A stretch of DNA of 64,000 bases, taken from the NCBI RefSeq assembly GCF_013055795.1, contig NZ_JABETO010000004.1, positions 235,052 through 299,051 of the forward strand, written 5' to 3'. Shown in pieces: positions 8,904 through 18,083 of this stretch; within the stretch, counting starts at the first letter, position 1, and the number at the start of each line of letters is the position of its first letter. Under the pieces are notes generated by a model. That model saw only the letters and a program-made list of their open reading frames with translations, ran no database searches and was not told the origin of the DNA. The DNA comes from Streptomyces sp. I05A-00742 (GTDB lineage: Bacteria; Actinomycetota; Actinomycetes; Streptomycetales; Streptomycetaceae). Position numbers and translations under genes: made by a program.

Positions 8904-9737
8904 TCAGGGCCGCTCCGCCACCAGGTCCTCCTGCCGGAGCCGGGCGACGAGGATGTCGTTCACCCGGTCGGGAGCCTCCAGGTACCCGTAGTGACCGGTC
9001 CCCTCGACGACGTCGAAGCCCGCGCCCGGGATGGCCTCGGCGACCTCCCGGCCGAAGGCGGGCGGGGTGATCACGTCGTCGGAGAAGGCGATGACGTGGC
9101 ACGGACGTGTGATCCGGCGGTACGCGGCGCGCCGGTCGGGCATCGCGGAGAACTCCATGTGCACGCGCTCGCCCGCGCCGCGCGGTGCCGCCATGCCGAA
9201 CAGTCCCAGCCAGTCACCGGCCCGGTCGGGATCCGCCAGGGTCCGCGGGGACAGGTACTTCAGGGCCCTCACCACGGCGGCGTACCGCGGGGGCAGGGCC
9301 AGGCCCGCGTCGTGGAGCTCGATCTCCGCCTCCGCCATGGCCCGGCGCATCTCGTCCGTCCGCGCCCGCGTCGCCATCAGCACGGCGGACCGGACGAGTT
9401 CGGGGCGGGCGAGCATCAGTTCCTGGCAGATCTGCGCTCCCATGGAGGTGCCGACCAGCCGGACCGGGCCGGCTCCCAGCTCCTCGACGAGGGCGGCCGT
9501 GTCCCGCACCATGTCGTCGATCGTGAAGCCCTCGGCGCACCGGTCGGTGGGCGGGATGCCGCGGTGGTCGAAGGTGATGACCCGGAATCCCGCCCGGGTG
9601 AGGGCGGGGACCTGGTACACGTCCCAGACGTGGCCCGCGCTGCCGCTGCCCATCACCATCAGCACGGGGTCTCCGGAGCCGTGCACCTCGTAGTGCAGCC
9701 GTATTCCGTTCACGTACGCCCAGGCCATACGACCCAC
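8904..9737 (-). CDS. alpha/beta-fold hydrolase
   Basis: Predicted serine hydrolase, 277 aa. The fold motifs are in order: HGSGDPVLMVMGSG (oxyanion region), FDHRGIPPTD, nucleophile elbow GTSMGAQ with the catalytic serine, a cap region rich in Arg, an acid near FSDDVITPP, and the catalytic histidine in GTGHYGYLE. Related proteins include esterases, haloperoxidase-like hydrolases and C-C hydrolases; substrate is unknown. No signal peptide. It is divergent from the MFS gene at 10.0 kb. Confidence 0.88.
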   Translation of the reverse strand: MGRMAWAYVNGIRLHYEVHGSGDPVLMVMGSGSAGHVWDVYQVPALTRAGFRVITFDHRGIPPTDRCAEGFTIDDMVRDTAALVEELGAGPVRLVGTSMGAQICQELMLARPELVRSAVLMATRARTDEMRRAMAEAEIELHDAGLALPPRYAAVVRALKYLSPRTLADPDRAGDWLGLFGMAAPRGAGERVHMEFSAMPDRRAAYRRITRPCHVIAFSDDVITPPAFGREVAEAIPGAGFDVVEGTGHYGYLEAPDRVNDILVARLRQEDLVAERP

Positions 9738-10039
9738 CCCGCCGATGTTGCTCCGTGGCCCGTGCCATGGGTAACCGGCGTCCCACTCCGGTCACTTGGA
9801 CACCAGGAAATCACCGGGATCGTACATCGACGTACCGTTCGCCGGGCTCGTACCGACCTCGGCCCCCGCCACCTGGCCGGAAATCGCGCGGATGTGGCCG
9901 GGCATCACCGTCCGGAACGGGCAGGACCGAACAGGACGGGACGAATTCCGCCGGGCGGGCGCGTCCCTTCGGCTCGTCCGGGCGGCGGCACGCGCCGCGT
10001 CGGCGGAGCGTACGGGTCCGTTGCCCCTACCGTGCCGGA
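9738..10039. promoter_or_regulatory. divergent intergenic region (hydrolase / MFS)
   Basis: About 300 bases separate the divergent hydrolase and MFS genes and should hold both promoters. No coding segment with family resemblance was seen, nor a convincing operator palindrome. Confidence 0.35.
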
Positions 10040-11278
10040 GTGCGGCGATTCACGGACGGCGGGGCGACACGGGTCGGGACGGAAGCGGGAACCGGAACGG
10101 GCGCGAGGTGGCGGCCCGGGTACCCGGCGGCCGCCGCCGTGTTCGCGACCGGCATGGCCGGGACCACGCTGCCCACCCCCCTGTACGGGCTCTACCAGCA
10201 GCGGATCGGCTTCTCCGAGCTGACGGTGACGGTCGTGTTCGCCACGTACGCGGTCGCCGTCATCGCCGCCCTGCTGATCGCGGGCAACTACGCGGACGTC
10301 ATGGGCCGCAGGCCCGTCATCCTGGCCGCCATGGCGTTCTCCGCCGCGAGCGCGGGCTGCTTCCTCCTCGCCCGCGACCTGCCCCCGCTCTTCGCCGGAC
10401 GGCTGCTCTCGGGACTCGCCGCGGGCCTCCTCAGCGGCGCGGCGACGGCCGCCGTCATCGAACTGGCCGGTCCCGGCAGGAAGGCGCGGGCCGGGTTCGC
10501 GGCCACCGCCGCCAACATGGGCGGCCTCGGCTGCGGCCCCCTGCTGTCGGGGCTGCTCGCCCAGTACGCGCCCTGGCCCCTCCACCTGGTGTTCTGGGTC
10601 CATCTGGGACTCGTGGTGCTGGCCGGCGCGCTGACATGGCTGCTGCCGGAGACCGTCGAGGACCCGGAGCGATGGCCTCCGCCGAGGCCGCGGGGCATGG
10701 TGGTGCCGCCGGAGGTGAAGGGCGTGTTCGTCCCCGTGTCCGTGGCGGCCTTCGCCGGTTTCGCGCTGCTCGGCCTGTTCACCGCCGTCGCGCCGAGCTT
10801 CGTCGCGCAGACCCTCGACGTGCACAACCTGGCCGTGTCCGGCGCCGTCGTCTTCTCCGTCTTCCTCGCCTCGACGGCCGGCCAGTCCCTCACCCGGAAG
10901 GCCGGCGCCCGCCGCGCCCTCCCCGCCGGCTGCGCGACGCTGGTCGCGGGCCTCCTCCTGGTCGCCCTGTCCCTCGCCGTCCAGTCCCTCCCCGTGCTCG
11001 TCGCGGGGGCCCTCCTCGGCGGCACCGGCCAGGGCCTCGCCTTCCGCGCCGCCCTCGCCCTCCTCGACGCCGCCGCCCCGCCGCGCCATCGCGGCGGGAC
11101 CATCTCCGCGTTCTTCGTCGTCGCCTACACCGGGATCTCCCTGCCGGTCGTCGGCGTCGGCGCCCTCGCCACCTGGCTGGGACTGCGCCCGGCCGGCCTC
11201 GTGTTCGCCGGCTGCGTCATCGCCGTCGCCGCCTCGGCGGGCACGTACGCGGCGCTGCGGCCGCCGAAGGCTGAGTAG
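10040..11278 (+). CDS. MFS transporter
   Basis: Membrane transporter of about 412 aa with twelve alternating hydrophobic segments. The inter-helix 2-3 motif is NYADVMGRRPVIL, a good major-facilitator motif A, and FAGRLLSGLAAGLLSGAAT is a typical helix 4. The chosen GTG (10040) gives a short cytoplasmic tail before the first helix (AAAAVFATGMAGTTLPTPLY); the frame is open upstream, but those codons do not resemble the family. It is divergent from the hydrolase and 43 bases before a lipoprotein gene. The substrate (drug, sugar or other) is unknown. Confidence 0.88.
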   Translation: MRRFTDGGATRVGTEAGTGTGARWRPGYPAAAAVFATGMAGTTLPTPLYGLYQQRIGFSELTVTVVFATYAVAVIAALLIAGNYADVMGRRPVILAAMAFSAASAGCFLLARDLPPLFAGRLLSGLAAGLLSGAATAAVIELAGPGRKARAGFAATAANMGGLGCGPLLSGLLAQYAPWPLHLVFWVHLGLVVLAGALTWLLPETVEDPERWPPPRPRGMVVPPEVKGVFVPVSVAAFAGFALLGLFTAVAPSFVAQTLDVHNLAVSGAVVFSVFLASTAGQSLTRKAGARRALPAGCATLVAGLLLVALSLAVQSLPVLVAGALLGGTGQGLAFRAALALLDAAAPPRHRGGTISAFFVVAYTGISLPVVGVGALATWLGLRPAGLVFAGCVIAVAASAGTYAALRPPKAE

Positions 11279-11321
11279 GGGTACTCATGACGCCTCCCGT
11301 GACCCGGGGGAGGATCGGCCC

Positions 11322-11900
11322 ATGACGGTCATCAGAATGACGCCGGTCCGGCGCGGCGTGCTGCCGATGGCGGTGCTCGCCGTACTGGCCACGGGGTGCG
11401 GAACGCAGCGGTCGGCGGACTCCGCCGACGCGGACCGGAGTTCGCATCCGACGTCGAGCGAGGCGCCGGCCCCGAACACACCGGTGGACTTCCCGTGCGC
11501 CGACGGGAGCGCGCCACCGGCGACCGCCGACGCCGCGCCCCCGGCCGAGCCCGGCGACCACTACGCGGAGAACCACCGGTTCAGGGTTCCCATCGCCCTG
11601 CACGGCCGGGCCCGCTGCGCCGGCCTCGCGGCCGTCGAGCGCGTCAACGGTGCGCTCGGACCACTGCGCAGGCGGGGCGACTTCGCCCCGGAACACACCC
11701 GCGACGCGCTCGCCCGTCTCTTCCCCGCGGGAAAGGTGCGGTCGGAGCGGCACGGCTCCAACGGAGTCGGTTTCCTCATCGTGACCGGCGCCTCTCCCCC
11801 GTGCGTCGAGGGCTCGATGACCCGTGAATCCCTCCAGGCGGAGGCCTTCGGCGGCTATCCCGACGGCTCCGACTGTGAGCCTCCCAGCGGCGGCCACTGA
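11322..11900 (+). CDS. putative lipoprotein of unknown function
   Basis: Secreted lipoprotein, 192 aa. The N-terminus has a positive start (MTVIRMTPVRRG), a hydrophobic core and the lipobox LATG-C with the lipid-modified Cys at about residue 27. The mature part begins with a Ser/Asp/Pro-rich linker followed by a compact domain holding FRVPIALHGRARC and a CVEGS motif; four cysteines could form two disulfides. No known domain was recognised. It lies just downstream of the MFS gene, with a GC-rich hairpin in the gap, so it may have its own promoter. Confidence 0.78.
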   Translation: MTVIRMTPVRRGVLPMAVLAVLATGCGTQRSADSADADRSSHPTSSEAPAPNTPVDFPCADGSAPPATADAAPPAEPGDHYAENHRFRVPIALHGRARCAGLAAVERVNGALGPLRRRGDFAPEHTRDALARLFPAGKVRSERHGSNGVGFLIVTGASPPCVEGSMTRESLQAEAFGGYPDGSDCEPPSGGH

Positions 11901-11991
11901 CACACCCATCGGCCGGCGCTGTGGGACGGTACGGAAGCGGCGCCGCGGATTCGTGGCTCGCTGCCGCGACCGGCCCCCGGGAGGCTCCGCT

Positions 11992-13446
11992 CTAACGCTC
12001 CGCCAGCGCCCGGGAGATGCGCTGGATCGCCTCGCGGACCGTCGGTTCGTCGAAGGCAGTGAAGCACAGGCGGAAGAAGCCCTGGTCACGGGCGGAGAGG
12101 GTCTGCCCCGGGAGCAACTGGACGTGGGCCTTGTCCTTGATGTACTGGAACAGTTCGCTCTCGGCGCTGCCGATCTCCGAGAAGAGGACCGGCAGACGGA
12201 AGTCACCGCCGGGCCTGCTCGCCGTCCCGCCACCGTTGTTCGTCCCGTCGTCCGGGGCGCCGTTGTGCGCGTGCCCGTTGTGCGGAAAGTGCGGGCCGCG
12301 CTCGTACGGGATCTCCGGCGCGTCCATCCGCAGGTACTCCCGCAGGTCGAGCCAGAGGAACTGGGCGGAGTTCTGCCCTTCGCGGAAGACGTACGGGATG
12401 TTCTTGGCCTCGTCGAGGGCGGTCCGGGCCGACTCGAAGGCACCGGTGAGAGCCACCCGGTACTCCTCCATGAGTTCGGCGGCGTAGCTCCTGCCGGAGT
12501 CCCGGGTTTCGAGGAGGCTGCCGATGACGTAGTGCTTGAGGGAGTCGAAGGGGCTGAACCAGGAGTAGGTTTCGCCGCCGTCGTTGCCGCTGAGCACGTC
12601 CTGGACCGCGGAGTTGCGGGTGAGGGCGACGCCGGCCTTGAAGCCCGAGAGCCCGAAGTCCTTGGCGAAGCCCCAGACGACGTGCACCCGGTCCCGGGCG
12701 CCCGGGAGGTTGCGGTAGGCGTCGAGCTCGAAGGCGCTCACAAAGGGCAGCCGCGAGCTTTCGAGCTGGGAGTGCGCGTACATCTCGTCCGAGATGATGT
12801 GGAGGTCCGTCCTGGTCAGGGCCCAGGTGTAGATCTTCTCCAGCAGGTCCTTGTCGTAGTTGACGCCCAGCGGGTTGTTGGGGTTGGTGAGGACGAGCAG
12901 CCTGGGCCGGACCGGCTGCCCGTAGTAGGCCCGTTGCAGGATGTCGAGGGTGAGCTCGAAGTCGGGCCCGAGGTGGGCGGGGACGCACTCCAGGCCGGGC
13001 CGCTGCTGGAAGCACCAGGCGAAGCCCTGCCAGAAGGGGGCCGGGAGCAGCACCCGGTCGCCGGTGGCGAGCACGCCGGTCTTCTTCAGGGCGAAGGCCA
13101 GGCACTCCAGGGCCGCCGACACGCCCGACGTGCCGAAGACGTCCTCGGGGTCGAGGTCGGCACCGAACCGCGGGCGGAGCAGCTCCGCGAGGTCCTCGCG
13201 CAGCTTCTCCGTGCCGTAGACGGGCACGGGGTACCGGATGTCCTGCTCGGTCAGGCCCCGGAGCTTGCTGAAGACCTTGTCGTTCAACTGGGGGAACAGC
13301 AGGACGTTCTCGGCCGTGCCGAGGTTGAGGAGTTCGGGGAACAGCTGTTGCTCGACGGACAGGCGGCGTTCGGGGTCGGCGGTCCGGGCCAGCAGCGCGA
13401 TCACTTCGGCGGGAGTGCGGCCGCTGATGTTGCGGAAGGGCATCAT
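11992..13446 (-). CDS. PLP-dependent aminotransferase, ACC-synthase-like (class I/II)
   Basis: Fold-type I pyridoxal-phosphate enzyme, 484 aa. Visible are PVYGTEKLREDLA, the substrate-side TNPNNPLG (188-194), ISDEMYAHSQ with Asp220 and Tyr223 (cofactor ring contacts), and the Schiff-base lysine Lys262 in WGFAKDFGLSGFKAG. This resembles 1-aminocyclopropane-1-carboxylate synthases (SKD.GL.GFR.G) more than ordinary aspartate aminotransferases. A Gly/Asn/His-rich loop (about 395-430) is an insertion. Start ATG 13446 has AGGAGA six bases upstream. It is divergent from the pyruvoyl decarboxylase gene and probably shares its promoter region. The reaction could be transamination, an ACC-synthase-like elimination or a decarboxylation. 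Confidence 0.85.
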   Translation of the reverse strand: MMPFRNISGRTPAEVIALLARTADPERRLSVEQQLFPELLNLGTAENVLLFPQLNDKVFSKLRGLTEQDIRYPVPVYGTEKLREDLAELLRPRFGADLDPEDVFGTSGVSAALECLAFALKKTGVLATGDRVLLPAPFWQGFAWCFQQRPGLECVPAHLGPDFELTLDILQRAYYGQPVRPRLLVLTNPNNPLGVNYDKDLLEKIYTWALTRTDLHIISDEMYAHSQLESSRLPFVSAFELDAYRNLPGARDRVHVVWGFAKDFGLSGFKAGVALTRNSAVQDVLSGNDGGETYSWFSPFDSLKHYVIGSLLETRDSGRSYAAELMEEYRVALTGAFESARTALDEAKNIPYVFREGQNSAQFLWLDLREYLRMDAPEIPYERGPHFPHNGHAHNGAPDDGTNNGGGTASRPGGDFRLPVLFSEIGSAESELFQYIKDKAHVQLLPGQTLSARDQGFFRLCFTAFDEPTVREAIQRISRALAER

Positions 13447-13915
13447 GGTCTCCTGTCGGGCCGGCATGACCCACCCCATCCTTCGCACTTCACCGCACAC
13501 CGGCCAGAGCGCGCTTCGGCCATGGTCCCTCCGTCTCGTGACGGCCGCTCGGGCGGATCGCCGCTGCGCACGGGCGCAGCTCTCGCGGGGGAGGCGTCCG
13601 GGCACTGGCCTGTTTCGCCCGAGCGGGTCCCGGTCATTGTGCGCCGCTCCGGCGCGCAACCCCTGGTGTTTCGCGTGGGCTCATACAGCACTGTGGGGAC
13701 GCACGGGAAAGCGACATCGAGCTCGCACGGTGCGCATGTGACGCACGTCGTCAGTTGATGCGGCGCTCGGCGAAGCAGCCCCATGGCAGGGACCGATCTT
13801 CGCGCCCCTCGTCCCCTTCCCCCGGTATCCGGATCCGCGCCAGCCTTGTCCGGCCCCGGAAACGCGGATATGCGGATATGGGGTCAACTGCCCTTGCAGG
13901 GAAGGAAACGGAAAA
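13447..13915. promoter_or_regulatory. divergent promoter region of the decarboxylase/aminotransferase locus
   Basis: A 469-base region between the divergent aminotransferase and decarboxylase genes. No conserved coding segment was recognised. It is probably the control region for both arms; small palindromic stretches (e.g. around 13727-13750, GCACGGTGCGC and GACGCACGTCGTC) could be operators, but this is guesswork. Confidence 0.4.
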
Positions 13916-15133
13916 GTGACGCAGGACGACAACCAGTTCTCGCAGAACCTCGACGAGTTCCTGAACAGGATCAGGGAGTGGTACCGAACCGACCGCAAGG
14001 GCTTCAAGACCCTGTACGACGCGACGATCGAGCACGTGGTGCCGTGTCCGGTGAGCACGAAGGACAAGGTGTACTACGACTGGACGGGCAAGGACATCGA
14101 GGGCCTGTGCGCCTTCTTCACGGAGTGGTACGAGTGGGACTGGAAGTGCGGGGTCCCCGACGGGCTGGACTACATCGAGAAGTTCAGCTGGCTCAACTAC
14201 GAGAACGACTACGGCATGGTCTTCGTCACCTCCGGCCCGGGGTACGAGATGACCGCCGACTTCACCCATCTGCAAGGAATGCAGATGGACGAGTCGGGGC
14301 CGAAGGCGAAGGAACTCATCAACAAGTGGATCGACGAGCTCGGGCCGAAGCGCATGGCCGACTACGAGCCCGAGGACTGGCAGACCTTCAACGAGTTCTT
14401 CATCCGGAAGCTCAAGCCGGGCAAGCGGCCGGTCACCGCCAAGGACGACAACACCGTGGTCGTCGCCCCTGCCGACTGCGTCATCAACATGATCGTCGAT
14501 GAGCTCAAGGAGGACACACCGATCCCGGTCAAATCGGTGACCATGAACGTCAGGCAGCTGCTCGACGGCTCCGAGTACGCCGACAAGTTCCTCGACGGCA
14601 CGGCGGTGTCCTGCATCCTGATGCCCGACAGCTACCACTGGTACCACGCCCCGGTGGCCGGCCGAGTGGTGGAGGCCCGCGACGACGTCGGCGGTGTCTA
14701 CTACGGGATGCGGGACTTCCCCGGACTGCTCAACAAGGGGGACGTCGGCTACGGCTACGACTACTCGATGTTCGACGACTTCCGCCGCGGCTACCTCATC
14801 ATCAAGACGGTGGCACCGAACGCCCTCGGGGAGCCGGTGGACGAGGGGTACGTCGCGCAGGTGCCCGTCGGCCTCAACTCCATCGCCTCCGTGAACTTCC
14901 TGGACAAGTTCAAGGGCGAGCTCCCGGTCATGGTGGAGAAGGGCGAGCAGATCGGGAACTTCCAGTACGGCGGATCGCTGAACATCCTGCTGTTCGAGAA
15001 GGGCCGGTTCCCCGCGCTGCAGTTGCTCCAGGGCCAGCGCATCGGGCTCCTCGAACCGCCGGAGCGGACCCAGGCGCTGTTCAGCCGCTCCCGCCCCACG
15101 CGCCCCCTGCGGCGGCGACCCCTGGCCCCCTGA
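13916..15133 (+). CDS. phosphatidylserine-decarboxylase-like pyruvoyl decarboxylase
   Basis: Member of the PSD superfamily (PF02666-like), 405 aa. Motifs: FNEFFIRKLKPGKRPV (161-173 region), VAPADC (the SPADG position), SYHWYHAPVAGRV (metal/His region) and the processing site YGGS with Ser354, where self-cleavage would create the pyruvoyl cofactor. The GGS form rather than LGST, and the extended N-terminal domain of about 150 residues, fit the soluble amino-acid decarboxylase branch (fungal PsiD-type tryptophan decarboxylases) more than membrane lipid enzymes; no membrane segment is seen. GTG start has GGAAGG upstream. The last ~25 residues are Arg/Pro-rich. The S10-like gene follows 27 bases later. 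Substrate unknown; an amino acid is the likely guess. Confidence 0.85.
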   Translation: MTQDDNQFSQNLDEFLNRIREWYRTDRKGFKTLYDATIEHVVPCPVSTKDKVYYDWTGKDIEGLCAFFTEWYEWDWKCGVPDGLDYIEKFSWLNYENDYGMVFVTSGPGYEMTADFTHLQGMQMDESGPKAKELINKWIDELGPKRMADYEPEDWQTFNEFFIRKLKPGKRPVTAKDDNTVVVAPADCVINMIVDELKEDTPIPVKSVTMNVRQLLDGSEYADKFLDGTAVSCILMPDSYHWYHAPVAGRVVEARDDVGGVYYGMRDFPGLLNKGDVGYGYDYSMFDDFRRGYLIIKTVAPNALGEPVDEGYVAQVPVGLNSIASVNFLDKFKGELPVMVEKGEQIGNFQYGGSLNILLFEKGRFPALQLLQGQRIGLLEPPERTQALFSRSRPTRPLRRRPLAP

Positions 15134-15160
15134 CCCCGCTGCCGAACCGGAAGGCGAACC

Positions 15161-16549
15161 ATGTCCGCAGACCGCGTCGACTCGATCCCGGCGAACATCT
15201 TCGACTCCCAGCGCATCGACTTCTCCGGGAAAGCCCGCTCCTACGCCGGGCATGTGCACATCGACAGCACGGAACACCGGGGGAAGAAGAACCACCTGTT
15301 CTACTGGTTCTTCGAGAGCCAGACCTGCGACCCCCACGTCCCGGCCCACGACCAGCAGGCCCTGATCAGCCGGACACCGCTGCTGATCTGGCTCAACGGC
15401 GGGCCCGGCGCCTCCTCGCTGCTGGGACTGTTCCTGGAGAACGGGCCCCTGTCCATCGGCGACGACGCCGCCGGGACGATAGCGGTGGACCCCGCCACCT
15501 GGAACCAGGAGGCGCACGTCGTCTACTGGGACCAGCCCATCGGCACCGGATACAGCTACTCCGACGCCAAGGGCGAGTACGTCCACGACGAGGAAGCCCT
15601 CGCCCGGATGTTCTGTGAGGGCCTCCGGGAGTTCTTCTCCCTCCACCCGCAGTACCTGCAATGCCCGCTGTACGTCTGCGGCGAGAGCTACGCCGGGAAG
15701 TACGTACCGGCGATCGCCCTGGAGATCGACCGGCAGAACCGGGCGCGCGAGCCGCACCTCAACCTGCAGGGGATCGCCGTCGGCAACGGCTGGATCAAGC
15801 CCGAGCTGTCGCTGCGCGTGATGATCGACTACGTCTACACCACCGGGTTCCTCGGCATCGCGGAGAAGGACTCCCTGGAGACGTCCTACGCCGAGTTCAT
15901 GCAGGTCCTCGGCAAGGGCGACATGGAGCGGGCCACCGAGCTCGGCAATGCCCTGGTGAACCGGGCCCTGGCGTACGGCGGGAACTTCGACCTGTACGAC
16001 GTGCGGCGCTGGGACGACCTGTCCATGGGCGCGCTCCAGACGTACCTGAACAGCGCGTCCGTGAAGAAGTCCCTGCACGTTCCGCAGAACGTCACCTGGC
16101 AGTGCGCCGACAACGAGGGTCCGGTGGCCGAGGCGCTGGTGAACGACAACATGGCGGACCGCTCCGGGTGGTACGCCGAACTCATCGACAAGGGCTACCG
16201 AACCCTGCTCTACACCGGGAACTTCGACACCGCCTGCGGGTACCGGAGCACCGAGGAGATGCTGGACGACCTCATGCAGCTCAGGGGTGCGCACGAGCAC
16301 GCGCAGTGGCGCGACGCTCCCCGGCTGATCTGGACGCGGGCGCAGGGGAACCCGAAGGGGTTCGTCCGCGGCCACGGGAACCTGACGCAGGTCAGCGTGC
16401 CCGACTCCGGGCACCAGGTGCCGGCGTTCCAGCCGGAGATCTGCCGGGAGATGCTCTACAACTGGCTCTTCGAGCGCCCCTTCCCCGGCTACGACCCCCT
16501 CCATCCGATCAAGCAGCGCAAGGGCGGCACCGGCCCGCGGAAGGGCTGA
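15161..16549 (+). CDS. S10-family serine carboxypeptidase-like protein, no signal peptide
   Basis: Peptidase family S10 protein, 462 aa. The oxyanion loop NGGPGASS (79-86), the nucleophile CGESYAGKY with Ser176 preceded by Glu175, Asp356 in [11 protein letters not shown] and His418 in [11 protein letters not shown] give an intact triad. S10 proteins are usually secreted or vacuolar carboxypeptidases, or, in plants, SCPL acyltransferases; here there is no signal peptide, so the protein should be cytoplasmic. It follows the decarboxylase by 27 bases with a good ribosome binding site (GGAAGG), so they are co-transcribed. It could hydrolyse a C-terminal residue or act as an acyltransferase in a small-molecule pathway. 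Confidence 0.9.
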   Translation: MSADRVDSIPANIFDSQRIDFSGKARSYAGHVHIDSTEHRGKKNHLFYWFFESQTCDPHVPAHDQQALISRTPLLIWLNGGPGASSLLGLFLENGPLSIGDDAAGTIAVDPATWNQEAHVVYWDQPIGTGYSYSDAKGEYVHDEEALARMFCEGLREFFSLHPQYLQCPLYVCGESYAGKYVPAIALEIDRQNRAREPHLNLQGIAVGNGWIKPELSLRVMIDYVYTTGFLGIAEKDSLETSYAEFMQVLGKGDMERATELGNALVNRALAYGGNFDLYDVRRWDDLSMGALQTYLNSASVKKSLHVPQNVTWQCADNEGPVAEALVNDNMADRSGWYAELIDKGYRTLLYTGNFDTACGYRSTEEMLDDLMQLRGAHEHAQWRDAPRLIWTRAQGNPKGFVRGHGNLTQVSVPDSGHQVPAFQPEICREMLYNWLFERPFPGYDPLHPIKQRKGGTGPRKG

Positions 16550-16558
16550 ACCGCGCCT

Positions 16559-16585
16559 GTACCGGCCGCCCCGGGCGGCCGGTAC
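16559..16585 (+). terminator. hairpin terminator after the decarboxylase/S10 operon
   Basis: A perfect 12-bp inverted repeat (GTACCGGCCGCC / GGCGGCCGGTAC) with a 3-base loop starts 10 bases after the S10 stop. No T-run, as usual in Streptomyces. Confidence 0.7.
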
Positions 16586-16627
16586 GGTGCCCCCGAGACA
16601 ATCGCCCTCACCCCGCGAGGAGAGAGC

Positions 16628-17632
16628 ATGGCGTTGCGGGTCCTCGTCGTCGGCGGCACGGGATTCCTGGGCCACCACGTGGTGACGGAACTGCTCGAAC
16701 GCGGCCACCGGGTGACCGTTCTGGCCCGTCGGCCGGGCCCCTCGGCGGGCCACGACGGGCGCGTCGAGATCCGTACCGCGGACATCCGGACCCACGGCGA
16801 CCCGACGGAGCTGCTCCGGGGCCATGAGGGGCTGGTCTTCGCGGCGGGTGCCGACGACCGCGCGGTCCCGCCCGCCCCCGCCCACCGGTACTTCGAGGCC
16901 GGCAACGTCACGCCGGTGACGCGGCTGGTGACCGCCGCCGGGGCGGCGGGCTGCACCCGGGCCGTCGTCCTCGGCTCCTACTTCACGGCCCTGCACCGGC
17001 AGTGGCCCGAACTGGATCTGCCCGGCAGGCACCCCTACATCCGCAGCAGAGTCGAGCAGGCCCGCGCCGCCCAGCGGGCCGCCGGCACGGCGGTGGCCGC
17101 CACGATCCTCGAAGTCCCCTTCGTCTTCGGCTCCGCACCGGGCCGCACCCCGCTGTGGGCGCCCCTGGTCCGGTGGCTGCGTTCACCCCTGCCGCTGATG
17201 GCACCTCCCGGTGGAACGGCGGTCGTCACCGCCCGCACCGTGGCCCGCGCGACCGTGGGAGCGCTCGAACAGGGAACGACGGGCGAGCGCCCTGTGGTCG
17301 ACGAAAACCTCTCCTGGGCGGCGCTGTTGAGCCGCTTCGCCCGGGCGGCGGGACGTCCCCGGCCGGTACACCGGCTGCCGCCCCCACTCCTCCGCGCCGG
17401 CCTGCGCGCCACCGGCGCGCTCCATACCGCGCGCCGCCGGGAACCAGGTCTCCACCCCGGTTCCCTGGCGGCCCTGCTCACCCGCGACCTCTTCCTCGAC
17501 CCGGCCCCCTGCCTGGCACTGGCGGAGAGACCCGGCTCGGTGGCGGACGCCCTGGCCGAGACCGTACGCGGCTGCGACACGGCACTACCGGCCGTCCGGC
17601 GGCCCGGCTCCAGTGGAGCCCGTTCCCGATAA
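16628..17632 (+). CDS. NAD(P)-dependent epimerase/reductase
   Basis: Extended short-chain-dehydrogenase-type protein, 334 aa. The Rossmann motif is GGTGFLG at residues 9-15, followed by TELLERGHRVTVLARRPG. The usual catalytic YxxxK is replaced around YIRSRVEQARAA, which places Tyr with Arg rather than Lys, so it may be an atypical reductase. ATG 16628 has GAGGAGAG upstream. No signal peptide; the C-terminal half is Arg/Pro-rich. Substrate unknown. Confidence 0.82.
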   Translation: MALRVLVVGGTGFLGHHVVTELLERGHRVTVLARRPGPSAGHDGRVEIRTADIRTHGDPTELLRGHEGLVFAAGADDRAVPPAPAHRYFEAGNVTPVTRLVTAAGAAGCTRAVVLGSYFTALHRQWPELDLPGRHPYIRSRVEQARAAQRAAGTAVAATILEVPFVFGSAPGRTPLWAPLVRWLRSPLPLMAPPGGTAVVTARTVARATVGALEQGTTGERPVVDENLSWAALLSRFARAAGRPRPVHRLPPPLLRAGLRATGALHTARRREPGLHPGSLAALLTRDLFLDPAPCLALAERPGSVADALAETVRGCDTALPAVRRPGSSGARSR

Positions 17633-17706
17633 AATGGACGGTGCCGGGAGTGCCCTCCGCGGCGGCCCGGCGCCGGGCAATCGATCCGTTCCGGAGGGGT
17701 GCCGTC

Positions 17707-18069
17707 ATGACCGCGCAGATCACTTACCGGCGGGTCTACGAGCAAACCTCGCCCCGGGAGGGCCGGCGCGTACTCGTCGACCGCGTCTGGCCGCGGGGCG
17801 TGCGCAAGGAGGACGCGCACCTGGACGCGTGGCTGCGCGACGTCGCGCCCTCCGGCGAACTGCGCCGCTGGTACGGCCACGAGCCCAGCCGTTTCCCCGA
17901 GTTCCGCCGCCGCTACCTGGCCGAACTCCGCGACGACGCGCACCGGGACGCGGCCGGGGAACTGCGCGACCTGGCCGCGCACGACGGGCTCACACTGCTG
18001 ACCGCCACCAAGGACGTGGACCGCAGCCAGGCCGCCGTTCTCGCCGAGTGGCTGACGGGGAAGCCCTGA
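17707..18069 (+). CDS. DUF488-family protein (YeaO-like)
   Basis: Small cytoplasmic protein, 120 aa, of the DUF488 family. Signature segments are RVLVDRVWPRGVRKEDA, WLRDVAPSGELRRWYGH, FRRRYLAEL and LTLLTATKDVDRSQA. Function unknown; the family is widespread in bacteria. ATG 17707 has GGAGGGGTG upstream; the frame is open further left but the family begins here. Confidence 0.9.
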   Translation: MTAQITYRRVYEQTSPREGRRVLVDRVWPRGVRKEDAHLDAWLRDVAPSGELRRWYGHEPSRFPEFRRRYLAELRDDAHRDAAGELRDLAAHDGLTLLTATKDVDRSQAAVLAEWLTGKP

Positions 18070-18083
18070 TCCACGGGGCGGGC

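Noticed and set aside
13751..17032. A very long minus-strand frame (over 1000 codons) opposite the decarboxylase and S10 genes
   Set aside because: It shows no family resemblance and consists of the repetitive Val/Gly/Asp/Arg mix of antisense frames in GC-rich DNA; the plus-strand genes have intact catalytic motifs.
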